DNA of 64,000 bases from Paracidovorax avenae (lineage in GTDB: Bacteria > Pseudomonadota > Gammaproteobacteria > Burkholderiales > Burkholderiaceae_C): contig NZ_CP156079.1 of assembly GCF_040892545.1 (NCBI RefSeq), positions 124,001 through 188,000 on the forward strand. Direction: 5' to 3'. Position 1 is the first letter of the stretch; every line of letters begins with the position of its first letter. The translations under genes and the position numbers were made by a program. The notes below the pieces were generated by a model. The model was not told the origin of the DNA and ran no database searches. It saw only the letters and a program-made list of their open reading frames with translations. This document shows positions 7,720-16,265 of this stretch, in pieces.

Positions 7720-9582
7720 TCAGAACGTGGTCCAGTCGTCGTCGGCGTTGCTGTGCGCGGCCGGCTTCGCGGCGGGCTTGGGTGCGGCTGCCGGCAGGGC
7801 CGGTGCCCTGGATGCCTTGGGTGCCGCGGGCGCCTTGGCGGCGCGCGGCGCCGGTTGCGCGGGCCTGGACGGGGCCGGGGGCGTGCTGCCCAGTTGCGCG
7901 GCCGGTGCCTTGCCACCGCCCAGGGCCGTGGAGGCCGCAGCGGAGGGGCGTGCTGCCGGGCGTGCCGGAATGGCGTGGGGCGTGGCGGCAGCGGTGTGGA
8001 CAGGAGTCGGCGCAGGCGCTGCGCGCTCGGCCATGCCGGAAAGGCGGAATACGCCCACCGCCTCGGTCAGGCGGACAGCCTGCTGCTGCAGGCTGCCGGC
8101 CGCGGCCGCGGATTCCTCGACCAGCGCGGCGTTCTGCTGCGTGGCCTGGTCGAGCTGGGAAACGGCCGCGTTCACCTGGCCGATGCCCTCGCTCTGCTCG
8201 CGCGTGGCGGCGTCGATCTCGGCGATCAGGTCGCTCACGCGCTGCACCTGCTGCACGATGTCGGACATGGTGGCGCCGGCCTCGTCCACCAGGCGCGTGC
8301 CCGTGCCGACCTTCTCCACGCTCTGGCCGATGAGGTTCTTGATCTCCTTGGCGGCCTCGGCGCTGCGGCCCGCGAGCGCGCGCACCTCGCCGGCCACCAC
8401 CGCGAATCCGCGGCCCTGCTCGCCCGCGCGGGCGGCTTCCACGGCCGCGTTCAGCGCCAGGATGTTGGTCTGGAAGGCGATGCCGTCGATCACGCCGATG
8501 ATGTCGGCGATCTTGTTGGAGCTGCCCGAGATGTCCTGCATGGTCGCGACCACCTGGCCCATGACATCGCCGCCCCGGCTCGCGGCCTGGCTGGCGGTGG
8601 ATGCGAGCTGGCTGGCCGTGCGCGCCGTGTCCGCATTCTGGCGGATGGTCGCGCTCATTTCCTCCATGGAGGCCGCGGTCTGCTGCAGGCTGGACGCCTG
8701 CGACTCCGTGCGCTGGGAGAGATCGGAGTTGCCGCTGGCAATCTGCGAGGAGCCGGTGGCGATGGAGTCGCTCGCCTGCCGGATCTGGTGCACCACGCGC
8801 GTGAGGTTGCCGTTCATGGTCTGCAGGGAGCGCAGCAGCAGCGCGGCCTCGTCGCGGCCGGTGTCGTCCATCGTGCGGGTGAGGTCGCCTTCGGCCACGG
8901 CCTGGGCCATGCCTACGGCCTGCGACATGGGGACCGTGATGGAACGGGTGATCAGCATGGCGCCGGCCACGCCCACCAGCACGGCGATACCGGCCACCAC
9001 CCCGAGGATGGTGGCGGACTGCAGGAAGGTGGCATGGGCGTGCGCGCTGGCCTGCTGCATTTCGCCTTCGTACTGCTTCACGAGCTGGGCCAGTTGCCCG
9101 AGCAGTTCGCCCTGGATCTTGTATCGCGGGCCGAACAGCAGCTTCTGGCCTTCGATGTTCTGGTTGGCGAGACCGAGCCTGGTCACGTCGGCCGTGAACG
9201 CGAGGTATTCCTTGCTCGTGGCTTCGGTGGCATCGATCAGGCTGCGCGTTGCGGGCGACGTCTCCATCTGGCGCAGCCGGGCGATCGTATCGGCGAACTC
9301 GGCGGTGCTCTTGTCGATGACGGCCTTGTTGCTGGCCATCTGCGCCGCATCCTCCAGGATGATGATGTTGCGGGCGGCGCGGGCGATGTCCAGCACCAGG
9401 TAGCTCATGCGCTGGCTGGCGTTCGCCTTGGCGTAGTACTCGGAGGTGAGCTGCTGCGACGTGTGGTCGAGCGTGGACATGCGGGCGATGCCCATTCCGG
9501 TGACGATGGCCAGCAGCAGGAGCAGCAGGCCGAAGCCCAGCGCGAGCCGGGACCCCAGCGAGAGACGGCGAAGGAATTGCAT
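7720..9582 (-). CDS. Methyl-accepting chemotaxis protein
   Basis: A 620-residue chemoreceptor. Membrane segment 1 is at about residues 13-33, a periplasmic four-helix-bundle ligand domain at about 34-188, membrane segment 2 at about 190-211, then a HAMP domain and a long cytoplasmic coiled coil. The highly conserved signalling tip ([20 protein letters not shown]) is intact. The tail from about residue 520 is Ala/Pro-rich and ends in DWTTF, an xWxxF pentapeptide of the sort that tethers CheR/CheB. The start at MQFLRRLS (9582) puts a short basic stretch before the first membrane segment; no strong ribosome site is visible. No che genes are nearby. The ligand is unknown. Confidence 0.93.
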   Translation of the reverse strand: MQFLRRLSLGSRLALGFGLLLLLLAIVTGMGIARMSTLDHTSQQLTSEYYAKANASQRMSYLVLDIARAARNIIILEDAAQMASNKAVIDKSTAEFADTIARLRQMETSPATRSLIDATEATSKEYLAFTADVTRLGLANQNIEGQKLLFGPRYKIQGELLGQLAQLVKQYEGEMQQASAHAHATFLQSATILGVVAGIAVLVGVAGAMLITRSITVPMSQAVGMAQAVAEGDLTRTMDDTGRDEAALLLRSLQTMNGNLTRVVHQIRQASDSIATGSSQIASGNSDLSQRTESQASSLQQTAASMEEMSATIRQNADTARTASQLASTASQAASRGGDVMGQVVATMQDISGSSNKIADIIGVIDGIAFQTNILALNAAVEAARAGEQGRGFAVVAGEVRALAGRSAEAAKEIKNLIGQSVEKVGTGTRLVDEAGATMSDIVQQVQRVSDLIAEIDAATREQSEGIGQVNAAVSQLDQATQQNAALVEESAAAAGSLQQQAVRLTEAVGVFRLSGMAERAAPAPTPVHTAAATPHAIPARPAARPSAAASTALGGGKAPAAQLGSTPPAPSRPAQPAPRAAKAPAAPKASRAPALPAAAPKPAAKPAAHSNADDDWTTF

Positions 9583-9787
9583 GTGAACTTTCTGAGCGGG
9601 AGCGGTGACTCGGGGCCGTTGGAACCGGCGCAGACACGCCATTCTGGCGCGGAGCCAAGACAGACTGACAGTATGTGACAAAAAGAAACAGACTGCTTGG
9701 CGGCCGCGCATTGCGCCTGCAGCCTGGACCGGCAATGCGCGCAGGTGTTGCGCGCGCGCAAAACGAACGGGGTCCCCGGCCGGCCTG

Positions 9788-11704
9788 TCAGGCGCGCGCC
9801 TCGAGCGCGCGCTCGATCCTGCGCCGGTTCACCGTGGTTTTCGGTACATGGAAAGGAAACCATGCCCGCACGTCCTCTTCCAGCCCGATCCCGTGCATGT
9901 AGTTGTAGATGGCCTTCTTGAGGCCTGCGCCCAGGGCGTCGTGGTCCACGCCGGTCGGGTCGATGAACGCCACGTCGTTCTTCGCGAAGCCGCCGGGCGG
10001 CAGTGGCGCCAGGGTGACCCCGTATTCCGCCGGGTTCTGCCCCACGGGCGAATGCACGGTGCAGGCGAAGCGGTGGAAGAAGCCGCTCTGGATGCAGCCG
10101 TTGGCGAACAGCTGGCGCACGTATTCCAGCGCATCCACCGTGTCCTGCACGGTCTGGGTGGGAAAACCGTACATCAGGTAGGCATGCACCAGGATGCCTG
10201 CATCGCTGAAGGCGCGCGTCACGCGGGCCACCTGGTCCACCGATACGCCCTTCTTCATCAGCGCCAGCAGCCGGTCCGATGCCACTTCCAGCCCGCCCGA
10301 TATGGCGATGCAGCCCGAATCGGCGAGCAGCTCGGCCAGCTCGGGCGTGAAGGTCTTCTCGAAGCGCACGTTGCCCCACCAGCTGATGCCTGCATTGCGC
10401 TCGATCAGTTCGGTGGCCAGCGCCTTGAGTGCCTTCGGCGGCGCGGCCTCATCGACGAAATGGAAGCCCGTCTGGCCGGTCTCTGCGACGATGGCCTCGA
10501 TGCGGTCGGCCAGCACCTGGGCGCTGGCGCCCTCGTAGCGGCCGATGTAGTCCAGGCCCACGTCGCAGAAGCTGCACTTCTTCCAGTAGCAGCCGTGCGC
10601 CACCGTGAGCTTGTTCCAGCGCCCGTCGCTCCAGAGCCGGTGCATGGGGTTGAGCATGTCCAGCAGCGACAGGTAGCGGTCCAGCGGCAGGCCGTCCCAG
10701 GTGGGCGTGCCGACCTCGGCGAAGGCGACGTCGGCTTCCATCATGTTCACGTACTGCACCGTGCCGTCCTCCGGGCGCACGAAGGTACGCACCAGGCGCT
10801 GCCTGCCGCGGCGACCCTCCAGGTGTTCCAGCAGCGCCAGCAGCGGGCGTTCTCCGGCATCGAGCGTGACGTAGTCGAAGAAGTCGAACACGCGCGGGTC
10901 CGACAGCTCGCGCAGCTCGGTGTTCACGAAACCCCCTCCCAGCACCGTGGCGATGTGCGGGTGCCGCGCCTTGATGGCCTGGGCGATGCGGAACGCCGCA
11001 TAGACCGAGCCGGGAAAGGGCACCGAGAGCAGCACCACGGTGGGCTGGTGGCGCTCGACGGCTTCGTGCGTGAGTTGCGCGAGCAGTTCGTCCACCAGCG
11101 TGGGCGGGGCGGCCAGGGCATCGGCCAGCGGATCGAAGGTGGGCTGGCTGCCGGCGAGCGATTCGGCATAGCGCACGAACTCGAAGCGCTCGTCCACCGC
11201 ATCGCGCAGCACGTCGGCCAGGTCGTTCAGGTAGAGCGTGGCCAGGTGCTTGGCCTTGTCCTGCAGGCCCAGGGCGCCGAAGGCCCAGCCCAGCGGATCG
11301 CCGCCTTCGTCATCGACATAGACATCGAGCGAGGCGAAGCGCGGCCCTTCGGGCAGGTAGTGGCGCCCGGCGATGCGGTGCGCCAGCGTGCTGTCGCGTC
11401 CCTGCAGGAAGGCGATGGCCGGGCCGATGGTGGCCAGATACCGGTCCTGCCGGGCCGCGAAGGACTGCACGGCGGGGCTGCGCCGCTTCGGGGGAATCGC
11501 CTGCACCCGCTCTGCCACGTCCTTCAGTCCTTCGGGCGAGAGCAGGCGCAGCACCAGGGCCAGCGCCAGGTCTTCCTGGAAGGCCGCGACGCCGCGCGAG
11601 CGCAAAAAGCCCGTGAGGTAGGCGGTGGAGGGGTAGGGCGTGTTGAGCTGCGTCATCGGCGGGATGACGGCCAGCACGCGGCAGGCGGAATCGGGCATGG
11701 ACAA
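9788..11704 (-). CDS. Radical SAM protein with cobalamin-binding-like N-terminal domain
   Basis: A 638-residue protein. The N-terminal half has a Rossmann-like region resembling a B12-binding domain ([18 protein letters not shown], then VLGGGFVN), but the classic DxHxxG cobalamin motif is not visible. The radical SAM core starts near residue 368 with [13 protein letters not shown], so the three cluster cysteines are spaced CX4CX2C instead of the usual CX3CX2C. The start is ATG 11704 or 11698 (MPDSACRV). It is a single gene with no obvious partner. The substrate is unknown; relatives carry names such as B12-binding domain-containing radical SAM protein. Confidence 0.82.
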   Translation of the reverse strand: MSMPDSACRVLAVIPPMTQLNTPYPSTAYLTGFLRSRGVAAFQEDLALALVLRLLSPEGLKDVAERVQAIPPKRRSPAVQSFAARQDRYLATIGPAIAFLQGRDSTLAHRIAGRHYLPEGPRFASLDVYVDDEGGDPLGWAFGALGLQDKAKHLATLYLNDLADVLRDAVDERFEFVRYAESLAGSQPTFDPLADALAAPPTLVDELLAQLTHEAVERHQPTVVLLSVPFPGSVYAAFRIAQAIKARHPHIATVLGGGFVNTELRELSDPRVFDFFDYVTLDAGERPLLALLEHLEGRRGRQRLVRTFVRPEDGTVQYVNMMEADVAFAEVGTPTWDGLPLDRYLSLLDMLNPMHRLWSDGRWNKLTVAHGCYWKKCSFCDVGLDYIGRYEGASAQVLADRIEAIVAETGQTGFHFVDEAAPPKALKALATELIERNAGISWWGNVRFEKTFTPELAELLADSGCIAISGGLEVASDRLLALMKKGVSVDQVARVTRAFSDAGILVHAYLMYGFPTQTVQDTVDALEYVRQLFANGCIQSGFFHRFACTVHSPVGQNPAEYGVTLAPLPPGGFAKNDVAFIDPTGVDHDALGAGLKKAIYNYMHGIGLEEDVRAWFPFHVPKTTVNRRRIERALEARA

Positions 11705-11801
11705 CGTGGGGCAGGAAGACGCCGATTATCCCGGCGGGCCGCACGGCGTGCCGGCCAGGGGGCACTGCGGCGTATCCAGCGGGGATGCCGCCGGCCTCTC
11801 C

Positions 11802-12830
11802 TCAGGACTCAGGGGCCTGCCGTGCCAGCCGCCGGGCCTGCTTGACCTCGTACATCTGCCGGTCGGCCCGGTCCAGGGCCTGCTCTGCCGTGAGCGGTCG
11901 CTCCGGCGGCACGGCGATGGCGCCCACGCTGGCCCCTTCGTAAGCTAGCGTGGCGTCCGGAAGGTCGAACCGCCCCTGCGTGGCCCGGGCGACGCGCTCC
12001 CGGAAGGATTCCTGCGTGCAGGAAGCCGTATCTCCAGCGTGCGTGCCGAGGGCCGCCACCACGAATTCGTCGCCTCCCATGCGGGCCACCACGTCTTCTT
12101 CGCGCAGCACCGCACGCAGCCGCTGCGCGATGGCGGCGAGGAACTGGTCGCCCACTTCGTGTCCATGGCGGTCGTTGATCGACTTGAAACTGTCCAGGTC
12201 GATGAAGGCGACCAGCACCTCCGCCTGCCGGCGCTGGCCCTGCGACAGCAGCCGCGTGAGCGCTTCGATGAGTGCCCGGCGGTTCGGCAGTCCCGTCAGT
12301 GCGTCGGTCGAGGCGTACCGGGCCAGCCGTTCGTTGGCGGCGACCAGTTCCTTGATCAGCTGCTCGCGTTCGATCTGCTGCCCGATCAGATGGGCGAAGA
12401 GCGTGAGGATGTGCTCGGTGTCGGGCGTGGCGGGCCGGGCCCGCGTGCTGGCCGCGCACAGGGTGCCGCACAGCCGGCCGTCCGCGGTGCGCACGGGCAT
12501 GCTGGCATAGGCCCGCAGGCCCAGGTCGCGCACGACCGCCAGGTCTGCCCAGCGGCTGGAAATGTCGCTGGCGTAGCGCAGGCCCTCGTCCAGCGCCCGC
12601 TTGCACGGCGTCTGGTCCCAGGAGGTGACCAGGCCTTCGGGGATCTGCAGCGTGCCGGCATTGCGCGCGTGCAGGATCCGGAGGGTGCCCTGCGCTTCGT
12701 CGATGGACGTCAGGTAGGTGGATTCCAGCCCCGTCACCACCGACAGTATCTCCAGCAACGGGCGCGTGAGGTCTTCCAGGTTGCGCGCCGTGGAGACCGA
12801 GCCGGACAGTTGCTCGAGGAAAGGGGTCAT
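11802..12830 (-). CDS. GAF-GGDEF diguanylate cyclase
   Basis: A 342-residue soluble protein. A GAF sensor domain covers about residues 15-150 and a GGDEF domain about 165-335. The active-site loop reads GGDEF (after VVARM), and an inhibitory-site RxxD (REED) sits exactly five residues upstream. Active synthesis of cyclic di-GMP with product feedback is therefore expected. There is no membrane segment, so sensing is cytoplasmic. It starts at ATG 12830. It is likely monocistronic, between the radical SAM gene and the carbonic-anhydrase-like gene, all on the minus strand. Confidence 0.92.
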   Translation of the reverse strand: MTPFLEQLSGSVSTARNLEDLTRPLLEILSVVTGLESTYLTSIDEAQGTLRILHARNAGTLQIPEGLVTSWDQTPCKRALDEGLRYASDISSRWADLAVVRDLGLRAYASMPVRTADGRLCGTLCAASTRARPATPDTEHILTLFAHLIGQQIEREQLIKELVAANERLARYASTDALTGLPNRRALIEALTRLLSQGQRRQAEVLVAFIDLDSFKSINDRHGHEVGDQFLAAIAQRLRAVLREEDVVARMGGDEFVVAALGTHAGDTASCTQESFRERVARATQGRFDLPDATLAYEGASVGAIAVPPERPLTAEQALDRADRQMYEVKQARRLARQAPES

Positions 12831-12872
12831 GCGGGAATGAGATTAGATGATCCGCATGGGCCTGTCGAGCGC

Positions 12873-13415
12873 TCAGTCCTGGGGCGGTGCGGCCAGGTAA
12901 TTGTTCTTGACGCGGATGTAATGCTCCGCCGAGTAGCGCAGATAGGCGATCTCCTGCGGCGTCAGCGCACGCTGGCGCACGGCGGGCCGGCCGATGTAGA
13001 GCGAGCCGCGCTCCAGCACCTTGCCCGGCGGCACCAGGCTGCCGGCGCCGAGCATCACCTGGTCGCCGATGACCGCATCGTCCATCACGATGCTGCCCAT
13101 GCCGATGAGGCATTCGTCGCCGATGCGGCAGCCGTGCAGGATGGCCGAATGCCCGATGGTCACGTGGCTGCCGATGACCAGGGGCGAGCCGTCCGGCTTG
13201 CCCGGGTGGCGGTGGGACACGTGGCCCATGCTCAGGTCCTGCACGTTGGAGCCCTCGCCGACCGTGATGCGGTGCACGTCGCCGCGCAGCACGGCATTGC
13301 ACCAGACGGACGCGTCCCGCCCCAGGTGCACGTCGCCGATCACCTGGGCGGAGGCATGGATGAACACGCCTTCGTCCATCGTGGGCGTGGCGTCGAGATA
13401 GGGGGAGAGAGGCAT
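12873..13415 (-). CDS. Gamma-carbonic anhydrase family protein (YrdA-like left-handed beta helix)
   Basis: A 180-residue trimeric hexapeptide-repeat protein with repeated isoleucine-patch turns (for example VIGDVHLGRDASVWCNAVLR). Candidate metal-ligand histidines lie in MGHVSHRHPG and TIGHSAILHG, as in YrdA/CaiE/gamma-CA proteins. Many members have no measured carbonic anhydrase activity, so the catalytic role is uncertain. The start at 13415 (MPLSPYLD) gives the usual family length; the longer frame to 13559 is Pro/Arg-rich and unlikely to be coding. Confidence 0.85.
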   Translation of the reverse strand: MPLSPYLDATPTMDEGVFIHASAQVIGDVHLGRDASVWCNAVLRGDVHRITVGEGSNVQDLSMGHVSHRHPGKPDGSPLVIGSHVTIGHSAILHGCRIGDECLIGMGSIVMDDAVIGDQVMLGAGSLVPPGKVLERGSLYIGRPAVRQRALTPQEIAYLRYSAEHYIRVKNNYLAAPPQD

Positions 13416-13497
13416 GGGCGGAGGCGGCCGGGGCCGGAAAACGAAGAGGCGTGACCCCGGAGCGTAAGGCACGCCGGGCCGCGCCGCAGCCCGGGGC

Positions 13498-13893
13498 TCA
13501 GGTTTCCGGCAGAACGGCGTGGCCCGCTGCCAGCAGGAGGGCCTGCCCGGCGGATGCATCGCGCTCCTGCAGCAGGAGGTGGTCGCCGTCGAAGGTCGAG
13601 ACCACGAACACGCCGATGCCCGCCTCCGACAGCGGCTGTATCACCGACAGCACGATCCCCGTGGCACCGAAGGCGAACGGGCCGACGAAGCGGAACGCCT
13701 TCCAGTCCCGCTCGGCCTGCACGTGGGTCGGCACCCGCTCCTGCCGGCAGACCACCGACAGCTCCTCGGAGGTGCGCGTGATCGAGACGAAGCCGTCGCC
13801 ATCCGCCCAGTCCGGGAATGCCGACGAGGGCGCGAGGCGCGCCACCGCATAGCGCGAGGGAAGGGGTGCGAGGGTGATGCGGGGACGGGTCAT
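13498..13893 (-). CDS. ACT-domain protein (CASTOR-like ACT fold)
   Basis: A 131-residue protein whose core (FAFGATGIVLSVIQPLSEAGIGVFVVSTFDGDHLLL) fits a tandem ACT/CASTOR-type amino-acid sensing fold. Its ATG (13893) overlaps the TGA of the LysE exporter gene (ATGA), so the two are translationally coupled. A role in sensing the exported amino acid is plausible inference. Homologues are usually annotated only as ACT domain-containing protein. Confidence 0.78.
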   Translation of the reverse strand: MTRPRITLAPLPSRYAVARLAPSSAFPDWADGDGFVSITRTSEELSVVCRQERVPTHVQAERDWKAFRFVGPFAFGATGIVLSVIQPLSEAGIGVFVVSTFDGDHLLLQERDASAGQALLLAAGHAVLPET

Positions 13894-14540
13894 GGTGTGG
13901 AGGGAAGGGACGTGGAGGCGAGGAAGGCGGCCAGCGACAGCATCACGGCCGCCACGAAGGCGTCGAGCGCGCGCCAGGCCGAGGGCCGGGCGAACCAGGG
14001 CGACAGGAGCCGGGCGCCGAAGCCCAGAGAGAGGAACCACGCGGTGGAGGCTGCGATCGCCCCGGCCGCGAACGCGGTGCGCTCGGGCGGTGGCCGCTGC
14101 CCGCCCAGCGCGCCGAGCAGCACCACCGTATCCAGGTACATATGGGGGTTGAGCAGCGACAATGCCAGCACGGCGGCCAGGGCCTGGCGCGAGCCCCTGT
14201 CCCGGGCCGGGTCCATGCCGTCCTGGCCCGTGCCTTCGCCCAGCCGGGCGCCGCCCCGCAGGGCCCGCCATGCCGCCGCCAGGCCATACCAGGCGAGAAA
14301 GGCCGCACCGCCCCAGCGGGCCGCGCCGAGCAGCAGGGGCTGCCCCTGAATCAGCAGGCCCATGCCCGCCACGCCGGCTGCGATGGCCATGGCATCGACG
14401 GCAATGCAGGTCCATGCCGTGAGCGCCACGTGCCGTCGCTGCAGGCCCGTGCGCAGCACGTGCACGTTCTGCGCCCCGATCGCGATGATCAGGCCCGCGC
14501 CGGTACCCAGGCCCTGCAGGAAGGAAGTTGTCCACCACAT
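13890..14540 (-). CDS. LysE/ArgO-family amino acid exporter
   Basis: A 216-residue inner-membrane protein with about six transmembrane segments. It follows E. coli ArgO closely in places: an N-terminal QGLGTGAGLIIAIGAQN and the diagnostic SLLNPHMYLDTVVLLG. ArgO/LysE proteins export arginine and lysine. The ATG at 14540 (MWWTTSF) matches the ArgO N-terminus; an upstream in-frame ATG at 14561 is the alternative. It is divergent from an ArgP-type regulator gene (14636), the standard argO/argP arrangement. Exact specificity (Arg, Lys or both) is not determinable here. Confidence 0.88.
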   Translation of the reverse strand: MWWTTSFLQGLGTGAGLIIAIGAQNVHVLRTGLQRRHVALTAWTCIAVDAMAIAAGVAGMGLLIQGQPLLLGAARWGGAAFLAWYGLAAAWRALRGGARLGEGTGQDGMDPARDRGSRQALAAVLALSLLNPHMYLDTVVLLGALGGQRPPPERTAFAAGAIAASTAWFLSLGFGARLLSPWFARPSAWRALDAFVAAVMLSLAAFLASTSLPSTP

Positions 14541-14635
14541 GACGGCATTCTCGGACCGCATCGCTGGAATTGAGTCAAACTTGTGTATTCATCGGCCAGG
14601 CCGAAAATTTCTCAATCAAGCCGATCCAGGCCGCC

Positions 14636-15556
14636 ATGCACCTTGATTCCAGACAGTGCGAAGCCTTCCTCGCCGTGGCCGAGGCCGGCAGTTTCGAGCA
14701 GGCCGCCGCCGCGCTGCACCTGACGCCCTCGGCGGTGTCGCTGCGGGTGCGCGCGCTGGAAACCCATCTCGGCCAGCCGCTGCTGGTGCGTGGCCGCCCC
14801 TGCCGGGCCACGCGGGCCGGGCGGCAACTGCTGCAGCACCTGCAGCGCGCGCGGGCCATGGAGCGCGAACTGCTGGCCGACCTGGCCGGCGATGGCGGGG
14901 ACGCGGCGTTCTCTCCCGTCGCGCTGGCCGTGAACGCGGATTCGCTGGCCACCTGGCTCCTGCCGTCGCTGGCACCCGCCCTGCAGCGCGAGCGCATCGC
15001 CCTGGAACTGATGGTGGACGACCAGGAGCACACGCATGCGCTGCTGGAGGCCGGGCTGGTGCATGCCTGCATCTCCGTGCAGCCGGAGGCCATGCGCGGC
15101 TGCGTGGCCGAACCGCTGGGGACGATGCGCTACCGGCTGGTGGCGTCGCCCGCGTTCGCGGCGGAGTGGTTTCCGCGCGGCATCTCGCGCTCCTCGGCGC
15201 GCCGCGCGCCGGTCGTGGTCTTCAACCGCAAGGATGCCCTGCAGGCCCAGGTCCTGCGCCAGGTTTTCGGCCTGCAGGCCAGCGCATGCCCCAGCCACTA
15301 CGTCCCGGCGTCCGAGCCCTTCGTGGCCGCGGTGCGCTGCGGGCTGGGCTACGGCATGGTGCCCGAACTGCAGATCCCGGGTGCCGTGGAACGGGGAGAA
15401 CTGGTGGATGTGCTGCCGGAGGCCGCCATCGACGTCGCCCTCTTCTGGCACGGCTGGCGGCAACAGCCGCCGCGGCTGGAGCGCCTGGCCCGCAGCGCGA
15501 TGGAGGCGGCACGCCGCGTGCTGGGCCCCGCGCCGCAGCCTCAGCCGCGGGCGTAG
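14636..15556 (+). CDS. argP: LysR-type regulator ArgP (lysine/arginine exporter activator)
   Basis: A 306-residue LysR regulator. A winged helix-turn-helix occupies about residues 1-60 (FEQAAAALHLTPSAVSLRVRALE), followed by a linker helix and an effector domain. LAVNADSLATWLLPSLAP is almost identical to the same stretch of E. coli ArgP. It lies divergently from the LysE/ArgO gene with about 95 bp between starts, which fits activation of export by Arg/Lys-bound ArgP. The ATG at 14636 (MHLDSRQ) fits the family; the frame extends to 14570 without a site. The last 16 nt overlap the convergent tetR gene. A second ArgP-like gene is at 41964. Confidence 0.88.
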   Translation: MHLDSRQCEAFLAVAEAGSFEQAAAALHLTPSAVSLRVRALETHLGQPLLVRGRPCRATRAGRQLLQHLQRARAMERELLADLAGDGGDAAFSPVALAVNADSLATWLLPSLAPALQRERIALELMVDDQEHTHALLEAGLVHACISVQPEAMRGCVAEPLGTMRYRLVASPAFAAEWFPRGISRSSARRAPVVVFNRKDALQAQVLRQVFGLQASACPSHYVPASEPFVAAVRCGLGYGMVPELQIPGAVERGELVDVLPEAAIDVALFWHGWRQQPPRLERLARSAMEAARRVLGPAPQPQPRA

Positions 15557-16164
15557 AAGCCCAGGAACATGTCCACCGCGTCGTCCAGCACCTGGGCCTG
15601 CTGGGCAGCGTCCAGCGGCGGCTGGCCCAGGATGAGTTGCGGCCAGAAGGCATGCGTCTTGAGCTGGCCCATGAGCAGGTGCGCGGCATAGAGCGGATCG
15701 GGACCGGCGCGCAGCCGGCCCGCCTCCTGCGCGTCGCGGATCCAGGCGGGCAGGCCTTCTTCCCTGGAGGAAAGGCGCTCGGCCATCGCCTTGGCACGTT
15801 CGGGCGTGTGCAGCATCTCGGCCATCACCACGCGCGAGAGGTCCATGAAGCTCGGGTCGTTGAAGAGCTGCATCTTGCCGCCGATCAGCTCCAGCAGTTG
15901 CTGCCGCAGCGGCCGGTCGGCGTCGTGGCGCAGATCGGGCAGCGCGTGGCTGCGGTTCCAGAGCTGGTCGAGGATGGCGGAGAACAGCTCGTCCTTGCTG
16001 GGGAAGTGGTTGTAGACCGTGCGCTTCGACACACCGGCGGCGGCCGCCACACGGTCCATGCTGGTGCCGGAGAAGCCGCTTTCGCGGAACTCCGCGATGG
16101 CCGCCTGCACGATGGCTTCGCGCTTGCGGTCGGTCAGGCGGGGGAGCACGTCGGCTGCTGTCAT
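15541..16164 (-). CDS. TetR/AcrR family repressor
   Basis: A 207-residue regulator. The N-terminal helix-turn-helix spans about residues 15-62, with the typical TSMDRVAAAAGVSKRTVYNHFPSKDEL. The C-terminal part resembles the TetR_C domain found with efflux or hydrolase genes. It is divergent from the metallo-beta-lactamase-fold gene at 16266. Two copies of an operator-like palindrome lie in the 101-bp gap, so autorepression plus control of the hydrolase is likely. The 3' end overlaps argP by 16 nt on the opposite strand. The effector is unknown. Confidence 0.9.
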   Translation of the reverse strand: MTAADVLPRLTDRKREAIVQAAIAEFRESGFSGTSMDRVAAAAGVSKRTVYNHFPSKDELFSAILDQLWNRSHALPDLRHDADRPLRQQLLELIGGKMQLFNDPSFMDLSRVVMAEMLHTPERAKAMAERLSSREEGLPAWIRDAQEAGRLRAGPDPLYAAHLLMGQLKTHAFWPQLILGQPPLDAAQQAQVLDDAVDMFLGFYARG

Positions 16165-16174
16165 GGAGAGATTT

Positions 16175-16224
16175 TACACCGCACGGTTTACTTTTTTCGA
16201 AACAACACTACACTGTGCAGTGCA
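16175..16224. promoter_or_regulatory. Two TetR operator-like palindromes with promoter elements
   Basis: Copy 1 (16175-16190) has arms TACACCG and CGGTTTA around CA. Copy 2 (16209-16224) has arms TACACTG and CAGTGCA around TG. Each matches its own reverse complement at 6 of 7 arm positions, and the copies are 34 bp apart centre to centre. A plus-strand promoter can be read across them: TTTACT at 16187-16192 and TACACT at 16209-16214, spacer 16. A bound TetR would block it. Confidence 0.6.
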
Positions 16225-16265
16225 CTTCGTAGTGCGTCTTTTTCCCATTTCCTTCCTTCACTGCC

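Noticed and set aside
9605..11845. 746-codon plus-strand frame over the radical SAM gene
   Set aside because: Shadow of the minus-strand gene, low-complexity composition, no recognisable domain.
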